Below are positions 1-7,477 of a stretch of DNA of 64,000 nucleotides, piece after piece. Source of the DNA: an uncultured Caulobacter sp. (GTDB taxonomy: Bacteria > Pseudomonadota > Alphaproteobacteria > Caulobacterales > Caulobacteraceae); the NCBI GenBank assembly GCA_937925635.1, contig CALALX010000129.1, positions 8,511 to 72,510 on the forward strand, given 5' to 3'. The notes below the pieces were generated by a model. It searched no databases. It was given only the letters and a program-made list of their open reading frames with translations, and was not told the origin of the DNA. Numbering within the stretch: the first letter of the stretch is position 1; every line of letters starts with the position of its first letter. The translations under genes were made by a program, and so were the position numbers.

Positions 1-921
1 CCGCTCCCAGGAGGCGCCGGCGTCGCGCGTGCGGTAGACGGCGGGCCGTCCGCCGGGACTGACGCGGGGCCAGACCTCCGTACCGTCCATCGGAAACACC
101 CAGGCCGTGTCGGCGTCGCGCGGGTGCGGCACGATGGTGAAGCCGATGTCGCCGATCTCAGGCGGCATCTGCTTGCCGATCCGCTCCCAGGCGTCGGAGG
201 GCCGGTCGAGACGATAGATGCCGCAGTGGTTCTGCTGCCAGAGCCGGTCGAGGTTGGTCGGAGCCAGGGCGATGTAGTGGGCGTCCTGGCCGTACTCAGG
301 ATAGGGATCGGGGAGGAAGCTGGCTTCCACATTCTTGTTCAGCGGCGACCAGCTGCCCCCACTGTCAAGGCTCTCGAATACGCCTCCGGTCGAGGTGGCG
401 ATGTACATATGGGCCGGATCGCGCGGGTCGATGACGATCTGGTTCAACAGGGCGCCGTCGGGCGTGCCGCCATCGGCCGGACACCAGTCCCAGTATTTCG
501 GATGGTCGTTGAAACCGGCCACCCCGTCCCAGGTCTCGCCGCCGTCGCGGCTGACGAACAGGCCCGGCGGCGAGGTTCCCGCCCACCAGACGCCGGGCTC
601 GCCGACGTGGCCGGGCTCCAGCCAGAAGCTGTGGTCGACCGATCGGGCGTTGTCGCCTTCCGCCTTCGGGAAGGCCGGCGGTCGCGCCGCCTCGGCCCAG
701 GTCGCGCCGCCGTCCGTCGAGCGGAAGACGGTGGGCCCGAGATGGCCGGTGCTGGCCGCCATCAGCATCGTGCGGCCGTCGCGCGGGTCGAGGACCAGGT
801 GGTTGACGATACAGCCCAGGAAGTGCGGGCCGTCGACCGTCCACGCCTGTCGCGCGGCGTCGCTGCGATAGATCCAGGCGCCCTTGCGGGTCCCGATGAG
901 AAGCTGGATGGCGTGAGACAC
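1..921 (-). CDS. BNR-repeat (sialidase/glycosidase-like) beta-propeller protein, 3' end outside window
   Basis: The reading frame runs from a GTG at 921 to the window edge without a stop, so the C-terminus is missing (307 codons visible). The protein starts SHAIQLLIGTRKGAW after the initiator. It carries repeated Asp-box signatures such as STDGGATW, SRDGGETW, SLDSGGSW and TRDAGASW, each closing a beta-propeller blade. Exporters and photosystem-assembly-like proteins share this fold, but no catalytic residues of a true sialidase can be identified. A GGAG ribosome site lies about 10 bases before the GTG. An overlapping ATG eight bases upstream is in another frame. Substrate is unknown; the fold assignment is firm, the function is not. 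Confidence 0.75.
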   Translation of the reverse strand, partial: MSHAIQLLIGTRKGAWIYRSDAARQAWTVDGPHFLGCIVNHLVLDPRDGRTMLMAASTGHLGPTVFRSTDGGATWAEAARPPAFPKAEGDNARSVDHSFWLEPGHVGEPGVWWAGTSPPGLFVSRDGGETWDGVAGFNDHPKYWDWCPADGGTPDGALLNQIVIDPRDPAHMYIATSTGGVFESLDSGGSWSPLNKNVEASFLPDPYPEYGQDAHYIALAPTNLDRLWQQNHCGIYRLDRPSDAWERIGKQMPPEIGDIGFTIVPHPRDADTAWVFPMDGTEVWPRVSPGGRPAVYRTRDAGASWER

Positions 922-1014
922 TTGGGCATTCTCCGTGACGGACCGGCTCACGGCGGCGAGCCTACACCCCAAGGACGTCCCGTCGAGTCTGGTCCCGACA
1001 TCCGCCGGCGATCG

Positions 1015-2547
1015 TCAGCCCGTCTGCGCGTCGAAGAAGGCGTCCGGGCCTTCGACCTCGATGAGGCGGCCCTTTCGGATCTCCAGGAACCGCGTCGCCG
1101 CCGTGCGGGTGAAGTAGCGGTCGTGCGAGACGAACAGGCAGGACACCTCCGCCTGCTCCAGCTCGGCCTCCAGGGCTTCCTGACCCTCGATGTCGAGGTG
1201 GTTGGTCGGTTCGTCGAGCAGATAGAGGTTCGGCCGCTCCAGCTTCAGGCGCAGGAACATCAGCCGCGAGCGCTCGCCGTAGCTGAGCAGCCGGATCGGT
1301 TGCTGGATTCGGACGAAGGGGAAGCCCGCCTGAGCCAGCAGGCGGGCGGCGTCGCGATCGTTGGCCTCGGGCGCCGCAGCGACATAGTCCAGCAACGTCG
1401 ATCCGAGCGGCAAGCCGCGCATGGACTGATCGAACACGGCCAGCCGCGTGGCGGGATTGAACCTCACGGCGGCCTGTCCGTCGTAGTGCGTCCGCGCCGG
1501 GTCGAAGGCCGCCGCCAGCGCGGACAGCAGCGTCGACTTGCCGGCCCCGTTGACGCCCAGGATCGCCACCCGATCGCCCGCGGCGATGGTCAGGCGGTCG
1601 ATCCTCATCAGGGTCCGGGCGCCGTCCGGCGTGGTGATGGTCACGTCGTTCAGGCGAAGGGCGACCTTGGCGTCGATGTCAGCGTCAGACAGTTCCAGTT
1701 TCCGCTCGCGGGCGACGTAGCTGTCGGTGCGATCGGCCTCGATGCGGGCGATGCGGGTCTCGATGGCGGCCTTGCGCTTGTTGAGCTCCGGGTTCCTGAC
1801 CGCCCAGATCTTGTAGCGGGCGGCGGCGGCCTCCAGCCGCTTGATTTCCTTGTCCTCAAGCTTGCGCTGGGCGGCGGCGACGGCGTCGCGGCGCAGAAGT
1901 TCCTCCCGGGCCTGGGAGAAGGACGTCCGGAACGCATGGACGCCGTCCGAACGCAGGAACAGGGTGCGGTCGGTCACCCGGTTCAGGAACTCGCGGTCGT
2001 GGCTGACGATCAGCATCGGGACGTCGAAAGCGCCGGTCAGCCACAGCTCCAGCGTCGCGATGTTCGACAGGTCCAGGTGATTGGTCGGTTCGTCGAGGAT
2101 CAGGATGTCGGGCTCTTCCAGCACCGCCGCGCCGGCGATCAGCAGCAGCCTCTGCCAGCCCCCCGACAGGCTGCCGAAGGCCTGGTCCGCCATCCCCGGC
2201 GCGACGCCGATTTCATCCAGCAGCACGTCGATGCGCCAGTCGTCATCGCCGTTGCCGACCTTTTCCAGCGATCGGCGCAAAACCTCGCGCACGGTCAGGT
2301 CGGCAAGGCCCTCGGGCGTATCCTGCGGCAGGGTCCGGATGCTCAGGCCCCGCGAACGCACCACCTGTCCCTTGTCGAGCTCCAACTCGCCGGTCAGGCA
2401 TTTGAGCAGCGTCGACTTGCCAGCCCCGTTCTGGCCGACGAGGGCGGTGCGCGCGTCGTCGAGCAGGAAGGACACGTCCTCGAACACCGGCGTCGCGCCG
2501 TGGCCGAAGCTCGCGCTCTCCAGTCCTAGCACTGCCTGGCGCGCCAC
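1015..2547 (-). CDS. ABC-F family ATP-binding protein (Uup/EttA type)
   Basis: This 510-residue soluble protein has two ABC ATPase domains in one chain and no membrane segment, which defines the ABC-F family. Domain 1 shows Walker A GQNGAGKST (38-46), signature LSGGWQ (127-132) and Walker B LILDEPTNHLDL (149-160). Domain 2 shows GVNGAGKST (331-339), LSYGERSRL (421-429) and LLDEPTNHLDI (443-453). Between them is a charged helical linker (about 215-285) of the kind that reaches the ribosomal P site. Family members bind the E site and relieve stalled translation. Which subgroup (Uup, EttA, YbiT) it belongs to cannot be settled by eye. It starts 27 bases from the end of comM, so the two may share a transcript. 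Confidence 0.9.
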   Translation of the reverse strand: MARQAVLGLESASFGHGATPVFEDVSFLLDDARTALVGQNGAGKSTLLKCLTGELELDKGQVVRSRGLSIRTLPQDTPEGLADLTVREVLRRSLEKVGNGDDDWRIDVLLDEIGVAPGMADQAFGSLSGGWQRLLLIAGAAVLEEPDILILDEPTNHLDLSNIATLELWLTGAFDVPMLIVSHDREFLNRVTDRTLFLRSDGVHAFRTSFSQAREELLRRDAVAAAQRKLEDKEIKRLEAAAARYKIWAVRNPELNKRKAAIETRIARIEADRTDSYVARERKLELSDADIDAKVALRLNDVTITTPDGARTLMRIDRLTIAAGDRVAILGVNGAGKSTLLSALAAAFDPARTHYDGQAAVRFNPATRLAVFDQSMRGLPLGSTLLDYVAAAPEANDRDAARLLAQAGFPFVRIQQPIRLLSYGERSRLMFLRLKLERPNLYLLDEPTNHLDIEGQEALEAELEQAEVSCLFVSHDRYFTRTAATRFLEIRKGRLIEVEGPDAFFDAQTG

Positions 2548-2574
2548 CTGTCCCCCCCGTTCCGACCGGAAGGG

Positions 2575-4125
2575 CTAGACCATATCCGGGCGCCGTCCAA
2601 CCGGCGCGGGCGGCGTCGCCCCGACGCGGCGATAGATCAGCGCCTCCGCGACATGCACGCGCTTGACGGCGTCCGCGCCGTCGAGGTCGGCGATCGTTCG
2701 GGCCAGGCGCAGGGCGCGGGTCCAGCCCCTCGCCGTCAGATGACCCGCATCGGCGGCGCGGGCCATCAGCGATCGGGCGGCGTCGTCCAGGCCGGCCGCC
2801 TTGTCGAGGAAGTCGCCGTCGGCCTGGGCGTTCAGGGCGGGCGCAGGGCCGTCCCAGCGCGTGGCGCGCTCGACCTGGGCTGCGCGGGCGGCGGCGACCC
2901 GGGCGGCGACCTCCGCCGAACCCTCGGCGGGCGGGGGCAGCGCCAGGTCGGCGGCGCTGACCGGCGGCACGTCGATCTGCAGGTCGATGCGGTCGATCAG
3001 CGGCCCCGACACCCGCCCCTGATAGTCACGCTGGCAGCGTGGCGCCTTGCCGCAATAGCCCTTCCCGGCGCCGCCGTGGCCGCAGCGGCAGGGATTCTGC
3101 GCGGCGACCAGCTGAACGCGGGCCGGATAGCGGATGTGGGCGTTGGCCCGCGCCACCATCACCTCGCCCGTCTCCAGCGGCGCGCGCAGGCTGTCGAGCG
3201 ACTGGGGACTGAATTCCGGCAGTTCGTCGAGGAACAACACCCCGTTGTGCGCCAGCGACACCTCGCCAGGCTTGGCCTTGATCCCGCCGCCGGTCAGGGC
3301 GGCCATGCTGGCGGAGTGATGGGGCGCCCGGAATGGCCGGGCGCGGGTCAGCTCGCCGCGCGCGATCAGCCCGGCCACCGAATGGACCATCGAGGTCTCC
3401 AGCAGCTCGGCGGCCGACAGCGGCGGCAGGATGCCGGGCAGGCGCTGGGCCATCATCGACTTGCCCGACCCTGGCGGACCGGAAAACAGCAGGTTGTGAC
3501 CGCCGGCGGCGGCGATCTCCAGCGCCCGCTTGGCCTGCTCCTGGCCCTTCACCTCGCGCAGGTCCGGGATCCGGCCGCCCTCGATCATCCGACCGGGCTT
3601 CGGCTCAGACAGGAGCTGACTGCCCCGGAAGTGGTTGATCAAGCCGATCAGCGAGCGCGGCGCCAGCACCCGCGTGCCGCCGGCCCAGGCCGCCTCGGGG
3701 CCGCACGCCTCGGGGCAGATCAAACCCAGGTCCATGGCCCCGGCCGCCACCGCCGCCGGCAACACGCCCGCCACCGGCGACACCGTCCCGTCCAGCGACA
3801 GTTCTCCCACCGCGGCCCAGCCGTTCAGGGCGTCGGGCGGGATCACGCCCATGGACGCCAGGATCGCCAGCCCGATCGGCAGGTCGTAGTGGCTGCCCTC
3901 CTTGGGCAGGTCGGCCGGGGCCAGATTGACGATGACCCGCTTGGCCGGCACCGCCAGCCCCAGGCCGGTGAAGGCGCCCCGCACGCGCTCGCGACTCTCG
4001 GCCACCGCCTTGTCGCCGAGGCCGACCACCACCAGGGCGCTCTCGCCGCCGGTGAGCTGAACCTCGACATCGACCCGGCGCGCCTCCACGCCCTGAAAGG
4101 CCACCGTCACCACGCGCGCGACCAT
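2575..4125 (-). CDS. comM: ComM/YifB family AAA+ ATPase (Mg-chelatase-like)
   Basis: The 516-residue product matches YifB/ComM along its whole length. The N-terminal Lon-protease-like fold includes VGLGDKAVAESRERV (34-48) and NLAPADLPKEG (67-77). The AAA+ core has Walker A GPPGSGKS (216-223) and Walker B GVLFLDE (295-301), followed by a short cysteine cluster (NPCRCGHGG, then YCGKAPRC). ComM is a hexameric helicase that drives branch migration when single-stranded DNA is integrated during transformation. The gene lies behind a GAAC-N7-GAAC box, the alphaproteobacterial LexA site, fitting DNA-damage control; from memory comM belongs to the Caulobacter SOS regulon. An ABC-F gene follows on the same strand. 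Confidence 0.93.
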   Translation of the reverse strand: MVARVVTVAFQGVEARRVDVEVQLTGGESALVVVGLGDKAVAESRERVRGAFTGLGLAVPAKRVIVNLAPADLPKEGSHYDLPIGLAILASMGVIPPDALNGWAAVGELSLDGTVSPVAGVLPAAVAAGAMDLGLICPEACGPEAAWAGGTRVLAPRSLIGLINHFRGSQLLSEPKPGRMIEGGRIPDLREVKGQEQAKRALEIAAAGGHNLLFSGPPGSGKSMMAQRLPGILPPLSAAELLETSMVHSVAGLIARGELTRARPFRAPHHSASMAALTGGGIKAKPGEVSLAHNGVLFLDELPEFSPQSLDSLRAPLETGEVMVARANAHIRYPARVQLVAAQNPCRCGHGGAGKGYCGKAPRCQRDYQGRVSGPLIDRIDLQIDVPPVSAADLALPPPAEGSAEVAARVAAARAAQVERATRWDGPAPALNAQADGDFLDKAAGLDDAARSLMARAADAGHLTARGWTRALRLARTIADLDGADAVKRVHVAEALIYRRVGATPPAPVGRRPDMV

Positions 4126-4152
4126 GCCCGCCCCCGCTACAGAAGCTGTGAC

Positions 4153-4161
4153 TTATCCACA
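4153..4161 (+). other. Perfect DnaA-box sequence TTATCCACA upstream of comM
   Basis: The nine bases TTATCCACA equal the strongest Escherichia coli DnaA box. It lies 28 bases before the comM start, beside the most A/T-rich stretch in this part of the window (4170-4240). Only one exact box is visible, so this is not an origin. It may be chance, or a DnaA-responsive promoter site. Confidence 0.4.
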
Positions 4162-4191
4162 GACTCAACCATAGCGAGCGGATTAGATCAA

Positions 4192-4206
4192 GAACGAATA
4201 GAGAAC
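4192..4206 (-). promoter_or_regulatory. LexA/SOS box upstream of comM
   Basis: Read on the minus strand the site is GTTC-N7-GTTC, the direct-repeat LexA operator of alphaproteobacteria. It is 67 bases upstream of the comM ATG, inside an A/T-rich intergenic stretch between gshB and comM. Both half sites are exact and the spacing is seven. Together with the identical arrangement upstream of mmcB this makes SOS control likely. Confidence 0.75.
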
Positions 4207-4249
4207 TAAAAAAGAAAATGAAACGATTCAGTCATGTAGCCGACATAGT

Positions 4250-5197
4250 TCAGGCGGCGTGTCGGATCGCCTCGATACGGTCCCATAACGCGGCCGCCGC
4301 GTCCGCGCCGCCGAACCGCTTCAACTGCTGAGCGCCGGTCGGCGAGGTGACGTTGATCTCGGTCAGATAGTCGCCAATCACATCGATGCCGACAAAAAGC
4401 AGGCCGCGCCGCTTCAGCTCCGGCCCGATGATGGCGCAGAGTTCGTGATCGCGCGCAGTCAGCTCGACTGCCTCGGCCCGGCCGCCCCTGGCGAGGTTCG
4501 ATCGCACCTGGCCCTCGGCCGGGATGCGGTTGATGGCCCCCACCGGCTCGCCGTCGACCAGCAGCACGCGCTTGTCGCCCTTGCTGACGGCGGGGATGAA
4601 CTTCTGGGCGATGACCTGCTCGCGGCCGATCATGGCGTGCAGCTCGAGCAGGGCGTCGAGGTTGGGATCGTCGGCCTTCAGACGCACCACGCCCGAGCCG
4701 CCGCCGCCGTAGAGGGGCTTGAGCACCATGTCGCCGTGGCGGGCGCGGAAGTCATAGATCGCCTCGATATCGCTGGTGATCAGGGTCGGCGGCTGCACGC
4801 CTGGAAAGTCGGTGACGAACAGCTTCTCCGGCGCGTTGCGCACCTCGGCCGGGTTGTTCACCACCAACGTCTTCGGGTGGATCTTCTCGAGGAAGTGGGT
4901 GGCCGTGATGTAGGCCATGTCGAACGGCGGATCCTGGCGCATGAGGACCACGTCGAACTCCGACATGTCCCGCACTTCGTACTCGCCGACCCTGTGGTGG
5001 TCGCCCTTCACCGCCTGGACGTTGATCGCTCGCCCGCGACCAAGGACCCGACCCTCCTCCAGCGACAGCTTGTCAGGCGTGTAGACCCACAGAGCATGGC
5101 CACGCAGCTGGGCCTCGAGCATCATGAAGAAGGTGGAGTCGGTCTCGATATTGATCCCCTCGACGGGATCCATCTGCACGGCGACCTTCAGCGACAT
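4250..5197 (-). CDS. gshB: Glutathione synthetase
   Basis: The 315-residue protein is the usual length for GshB, which joins gamma-glutamylcysteine and glycine using ATP in the cytosol. The N-terminal domain has AVQMDPVEGIN and RQDPPFDMAY. The ATP-grasp part has LKPLYGGGGSGV, QKFIPAVSKGDKRV and FVGIDVIGDYLTEINVTSP with the metal-binding acidic residues near the C-terminus. The ATG is preceded by AAGGAAGAG at good spacing. Upstream, toward the SirB1-like gene, is a 69-base palindromic repeat, so gshB probably has its own promoter close to 5200-5290. Confidence 0.96.
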   Translation of the reverse strand: MSLKVAVQMDPVEGINIETDSTFFMMLEAQLRGHALWVYTPDKLSLEEGRVLGRGRAINVQAVKGDHHRVGEYEVRDMSEFDVVLMRQDPPFDMAYITATHFLEKIHPKTLVVNNPAEVRNAPEKLFVTDFPGVQPPTLITSDIEAIYDFRARHGDMVLKPLYGGGGSGVVRLKADDPNLDALLELHAMIGREQVIAQKFIPAVSKGDKRVLLVDGEPVGAINRIPAEGQVRSNLARGGRAEAVELTARDHELCAIIGPELKRRGLLFVGIDVIGDYLTEINVTSPTGAQQLKRFGGADAAAALWDRIEAIRHAA

Positions 5198-5290
5198 GGG
5201 AGCTCTTCCTTCGGAGGCCGACGACCGGCGGCTTTCGACTTAGACACTCGCTTGGACATTCGCCAGAGGCCGACGGAGTTCGGTGACAGG

Positions 5291-5359
5291 GTTCGGTGAC
5301 AGTTTGCGAATTGCGAACAGCGGCTTCCTCGTGCGTCAATTCGCAAACTGTCACCGAAC
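5291..5359. repeat. Perfect 23-bp inverted repeat with 23-base loop
   Basis: Bases 5291-5313 and 5337-5359 are exact reverse complements, with 5314-5336 as loop. The first bases of the left arm (GTTCGGTGACAG) are also directly repeated just before it at about 5278-5289. It lies between two minus-strand genes and would form a strong hairpin after the SirB1-like gene, but there is no T-tract, so it looks like a mobile palindromic repeat rather than a standard terminator. Confidence 0.85.
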
Positions 5360-5407
5360 TCTCGAACTTTCGGGCCACCTCCCCGCGAGCGGCGAGGATC
5401 AGAAGTG

Positions 5408-6223
5408 CTAGTTCAACCTCAACCGCACCCGCTCCCGCGCGGCCCGCGCCGCGATGGCCGCGCCGCCGTCGAGCTGCTGGGCCATGCCGAGCGCCTGCAG
5501 CGCGCCGGCCAGGGCGCCCTGGCCCTCGCGCGCCCGGGCGACGTCGAGCCAGGGGCGGTGGTCGGTCGGGTCCAGCAGGGCGCGGCGCAGGGACGAGCGC
5601 TCGGCGCGGGGCCAGTCGCCGGCCGCCTGGGCGCGGGCGAAGATGTTATTCTGCAGCCGGATCAGCACCTGCCGGTCGGTGGTCGGCGTCATCAGCAGGT
5701 CCAGCCGCCCGGCGACGTCCGGCGTCAGGCCGGTGCGCAGCGCGCGGCGCGACAACTCGGACGGCAGCACGACACGTCCTTCGCTGAACGGATCCAGGGC
5801 CAGGGGCCCCTCGGCCGTCTCGATGCGCAGCAGGAAGTGGCCGGGGAAGTCGACGCCGCGCACGTCCAGGCCCGTCTGTCGCGCGGCATGTAGATAGAAG
5901 ACTCCCAGCGACACCGGGATGCCCTTGCGGCGCTCCGCAACCTCGATGACGTCGGCGTTGGCCTGATCCTCGAAGGTCATCAGGTCGCCCTGCAGCCGCA
6001 GGTCGCCGGCCATGGCCTCGGCGATCGCCTCCTCGGGCGACTCGTTTTCGAGCCGGCGGGCCAGGTGATCGACGCCCTCGGCGGCGAGCGCGCGGGTCCC
6101 CTCCTCATCGCGGCCGTCGTCGTCATGCACGGCGCAGGCGAGGGCGGCCTCGAACAGCGGAAAGCCGTCGTCCGAACTCTTGCCGACCTCGGCCAGGAAG
6201 CCTTCCGCCTCGTCGCGGGTCAT
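5408..6223 (-). CDS. SirB1 family protein (transglutaminase-like fold plus TPR-like tail)
   Basis: The 271-residue product carries the SirB1/transglutaminase-like core, with EVAERRKGIPVSLGVFYLHA and the segment GVDFPGHFLLRIE, where GxPGHFL with its histidine is the family hallmark. The C-terminal 60 residues (DWPRAERSSLRRALLDPTDH onward) read as TPR-like helices. Biochemical role is unknown; SirB1 proteins often lie near prfA/prmC or methyltransferase genes. It ends a run of close minus-strand genes: tnaA-like, rsmI, yraN and this one, with only four bases between yraN and its start. Confidence 0.85.
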   Translation of the reverse strand: MTRDEAEGFLAEVGKSSDDGFPLFEAALACAVHDDDGRDEEGTRALAAEGVDHLARRLENESPEEAIAEAMAGDLRLQGDLMTFEDQANADVIEVAERRKGIPVSLGVFYLHAARQTGLDVRGVDFPGHFLLRIETAEGPLALDPFSEGRVVLPSELSRRALRTGLTPDVAGRLDLLMTPTTDRQVLIRLQNNIFARAQAAGDWPRAERSSLRRALLDPTDHRPWLDVARAREGQGALAGALQALGMAQQLDGGAAIAARAARERVRLRLN

Positions 6224-6227
6224 CTCG

Positions 6228-6602
6228 TCAGCCGCCTTTCCACGCGTCGGGAATATGACGCGGCAGGCGGCCGGGCGCGAGGGCGATCAGGTCGAGTCTT
6301 ATAGTCGACCCCTTCAGCGCCGGCCGGCCGGCGGCGATGGCCGCGGCGGCCCGTCGCAGGCGGTCGCGCTGGTCGGCGTGGACGGCCTCAAGCGCCGCCT
6401 CGATCGTCGTCCGACGCTTGACCTCGACGACGGCCAGCACGCCGCGGCGCAGGGCGAGGATATCGATCTCGCCCTGCTTGGCGGCCAGCCGGAAGCCGAG
6501 GATGCGATAGCCCTTCGCCATCAGCAGCAGCGCCGACAGCACCTCGCCGCGCCGACCGGATCGGCGGGCGGCGAGGCCCCTGGCGCTGCGGGCGGCGGTC
6601 AT
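6228..6602 (-). CDS. yraN: YraN family (UPF0102) nuclease-fold protein
   Basis: The 124-residue protein has the Holliday-junction-resolvase-like restriction fold: E-x-D in AAKQGEIDILALR and the catalytic-looking VVEVKRR. These match the PD-(D/E)xK pattern of UPF0102. The stop of rsmI overlaps its ATG by four bases, so the pair is translationally coupled; rsmI-yraN adjacency is common in proteobacteria. Its in vivo substrate is not established. Confidence 0.92.
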   Translation of the reverse strand: MTAARSARGLAARRSGRRGEVLSALLLMAKGYRILGFRLAAKQGEIDILALRRGVLAVVEVKRRTTIEAALEAVHADQRDRLRRAAAAIAAGRPALKGSTIRLDLIALAPGRLPRHIPDAWKGG

Positions 6603-7468
6603 CCGCCGTCCTTCAGCGCCAGGGCCCGGCGATAGAGGTCGCGGCGATTGAGGCCGAGCGACTTCGCGACCTCCGACGCGGCTTCGCCCAGCGGCAGGCG
6701 GCTCATGGCCTCGGCCAGGGCGCGGTCGGCGTCGTCCTCGCTAGCCGCCTGTTCGACGCCGGGGCCCACCAGGACGACGATCTCGCCCTTGGGCTCATCA
6801 AGCGCAGAATCGGTCGCCAGTTGGTCCAGCGTGCCCCGGACAGCGGTCTCGTAGAGCTTGGTCAGCTCGCGGGCGACGGCCGCCTCGCGCGGGCCGAACA
6901 CGGCCAGCATGTCCTTGAGGCTGGCGCGCAGACGCGGCCCGGTCTCGTAGAAGATCAGCGTCGCCTTCACCGACGCGAACTCGGCCAGGAAGGTCCGGCG
7001 CGCCGCGCTCCTGGTCGGGGGGAAGCCCGCGAACAGGAACCGATCGGTCGGCAGGCCAGCCAGCGTCAAGGCCGCCAGCGCCGCCGAGGCTCCCGGGATC
7101 GGGAACACGCGATGACCGGCCGCGACCACCTCGTTCACCAGCCGATAGCCGGGGTCGGAGACCAGCGGCGTCCCGGCGTCGGAGACCAGGGCCACGCTCT
7201 GCCCCGCCTCCAGCGCCGCCATGATCCTCGGACGCGCTCGCTCGGCGGCGTGCTCGTCGTAGCGGGCCATGGTCTTGGAGAGGCCGTAGGCGCTGAGCAG
7301 CTTGCCCGTCACCCGCGTGTCCTCGGCCAGCAGCAGGTCGCAGCCGTTCAGCACGTCCAGCGCCCGCAGCGTGATGTCGCGCAGGTTCCCGATCGGCGTC
7401 GCCACGACATACAGCCCCGGCTCAAGCGGGACGTCGGACAGCGGCGGCGGCGGCGGATGACGGGACAC
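6599..7468 (-). CDS. rsmI: 16S rRNA (cytidine(1402)-2'-O)-methyltransferase
   Basis: RsmI 2'-O-methylates C1402 in the decoding centre of 16S rRNA using S-adenosylmethionine. The 289-residue protein shows the tetrapyrrole-methylase fold signatures: VVATPIGNLRDITLRAL, LLAEDTRVT, VALVSDAGTPLVSDPGYRL and PIPGASAALAAL. The C-terminal helical tail contains EAASEVAKSLGLNRRDLYRR, typical of the family. It is followed by yraN with a 4-base overlap and preceded by the tryptophanase-like gene nine bases away. Confidence 0.96.
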   Translation of the reverse strand: MSRHPPPPPLSDVPLEPGLYVVATPIGNLRDITLRALDVLNGCDLLLAEDTRVTGKLLSAYGLSKTMARYDEHAAERARPRIMAALEAGQSVALVSDAGTPLVSDPGYRLVNEVVAAGHRVFPIPGASAALAALTLAGLPTDRFLFAGFPPTRSAARRTFLAEFASVKATLIFYETGPRLRASLKDMLAVFGPREAAVARELTKLYETAVRGTLDQLATDSALDEPKGEIVVLVGPGVEQAASEDDADRALAEAMSRLPLGEAASEVAKSLGLNRRDLYRRALALKDGG

Positions 7469-7477
7469 GGCGGAATC

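Noticed and set aside
124..2529. An 801-codon open frame on the plus strand
   Set aside because: It is antisense to the BNR-repeat gene and the ABC-F gene, has Arg/Gly/Val-rich low-quality sequence and crosses two real genes; it reflects high GC in the third codon position.
4126..4249. Possible replication origin from A/T-rich DNA and a DnaA box
   Set aside because: Only one exact DnaA box, no cluster of sites and no hemE or dnaA gene beside it; a promoter explains the A/T-richness.
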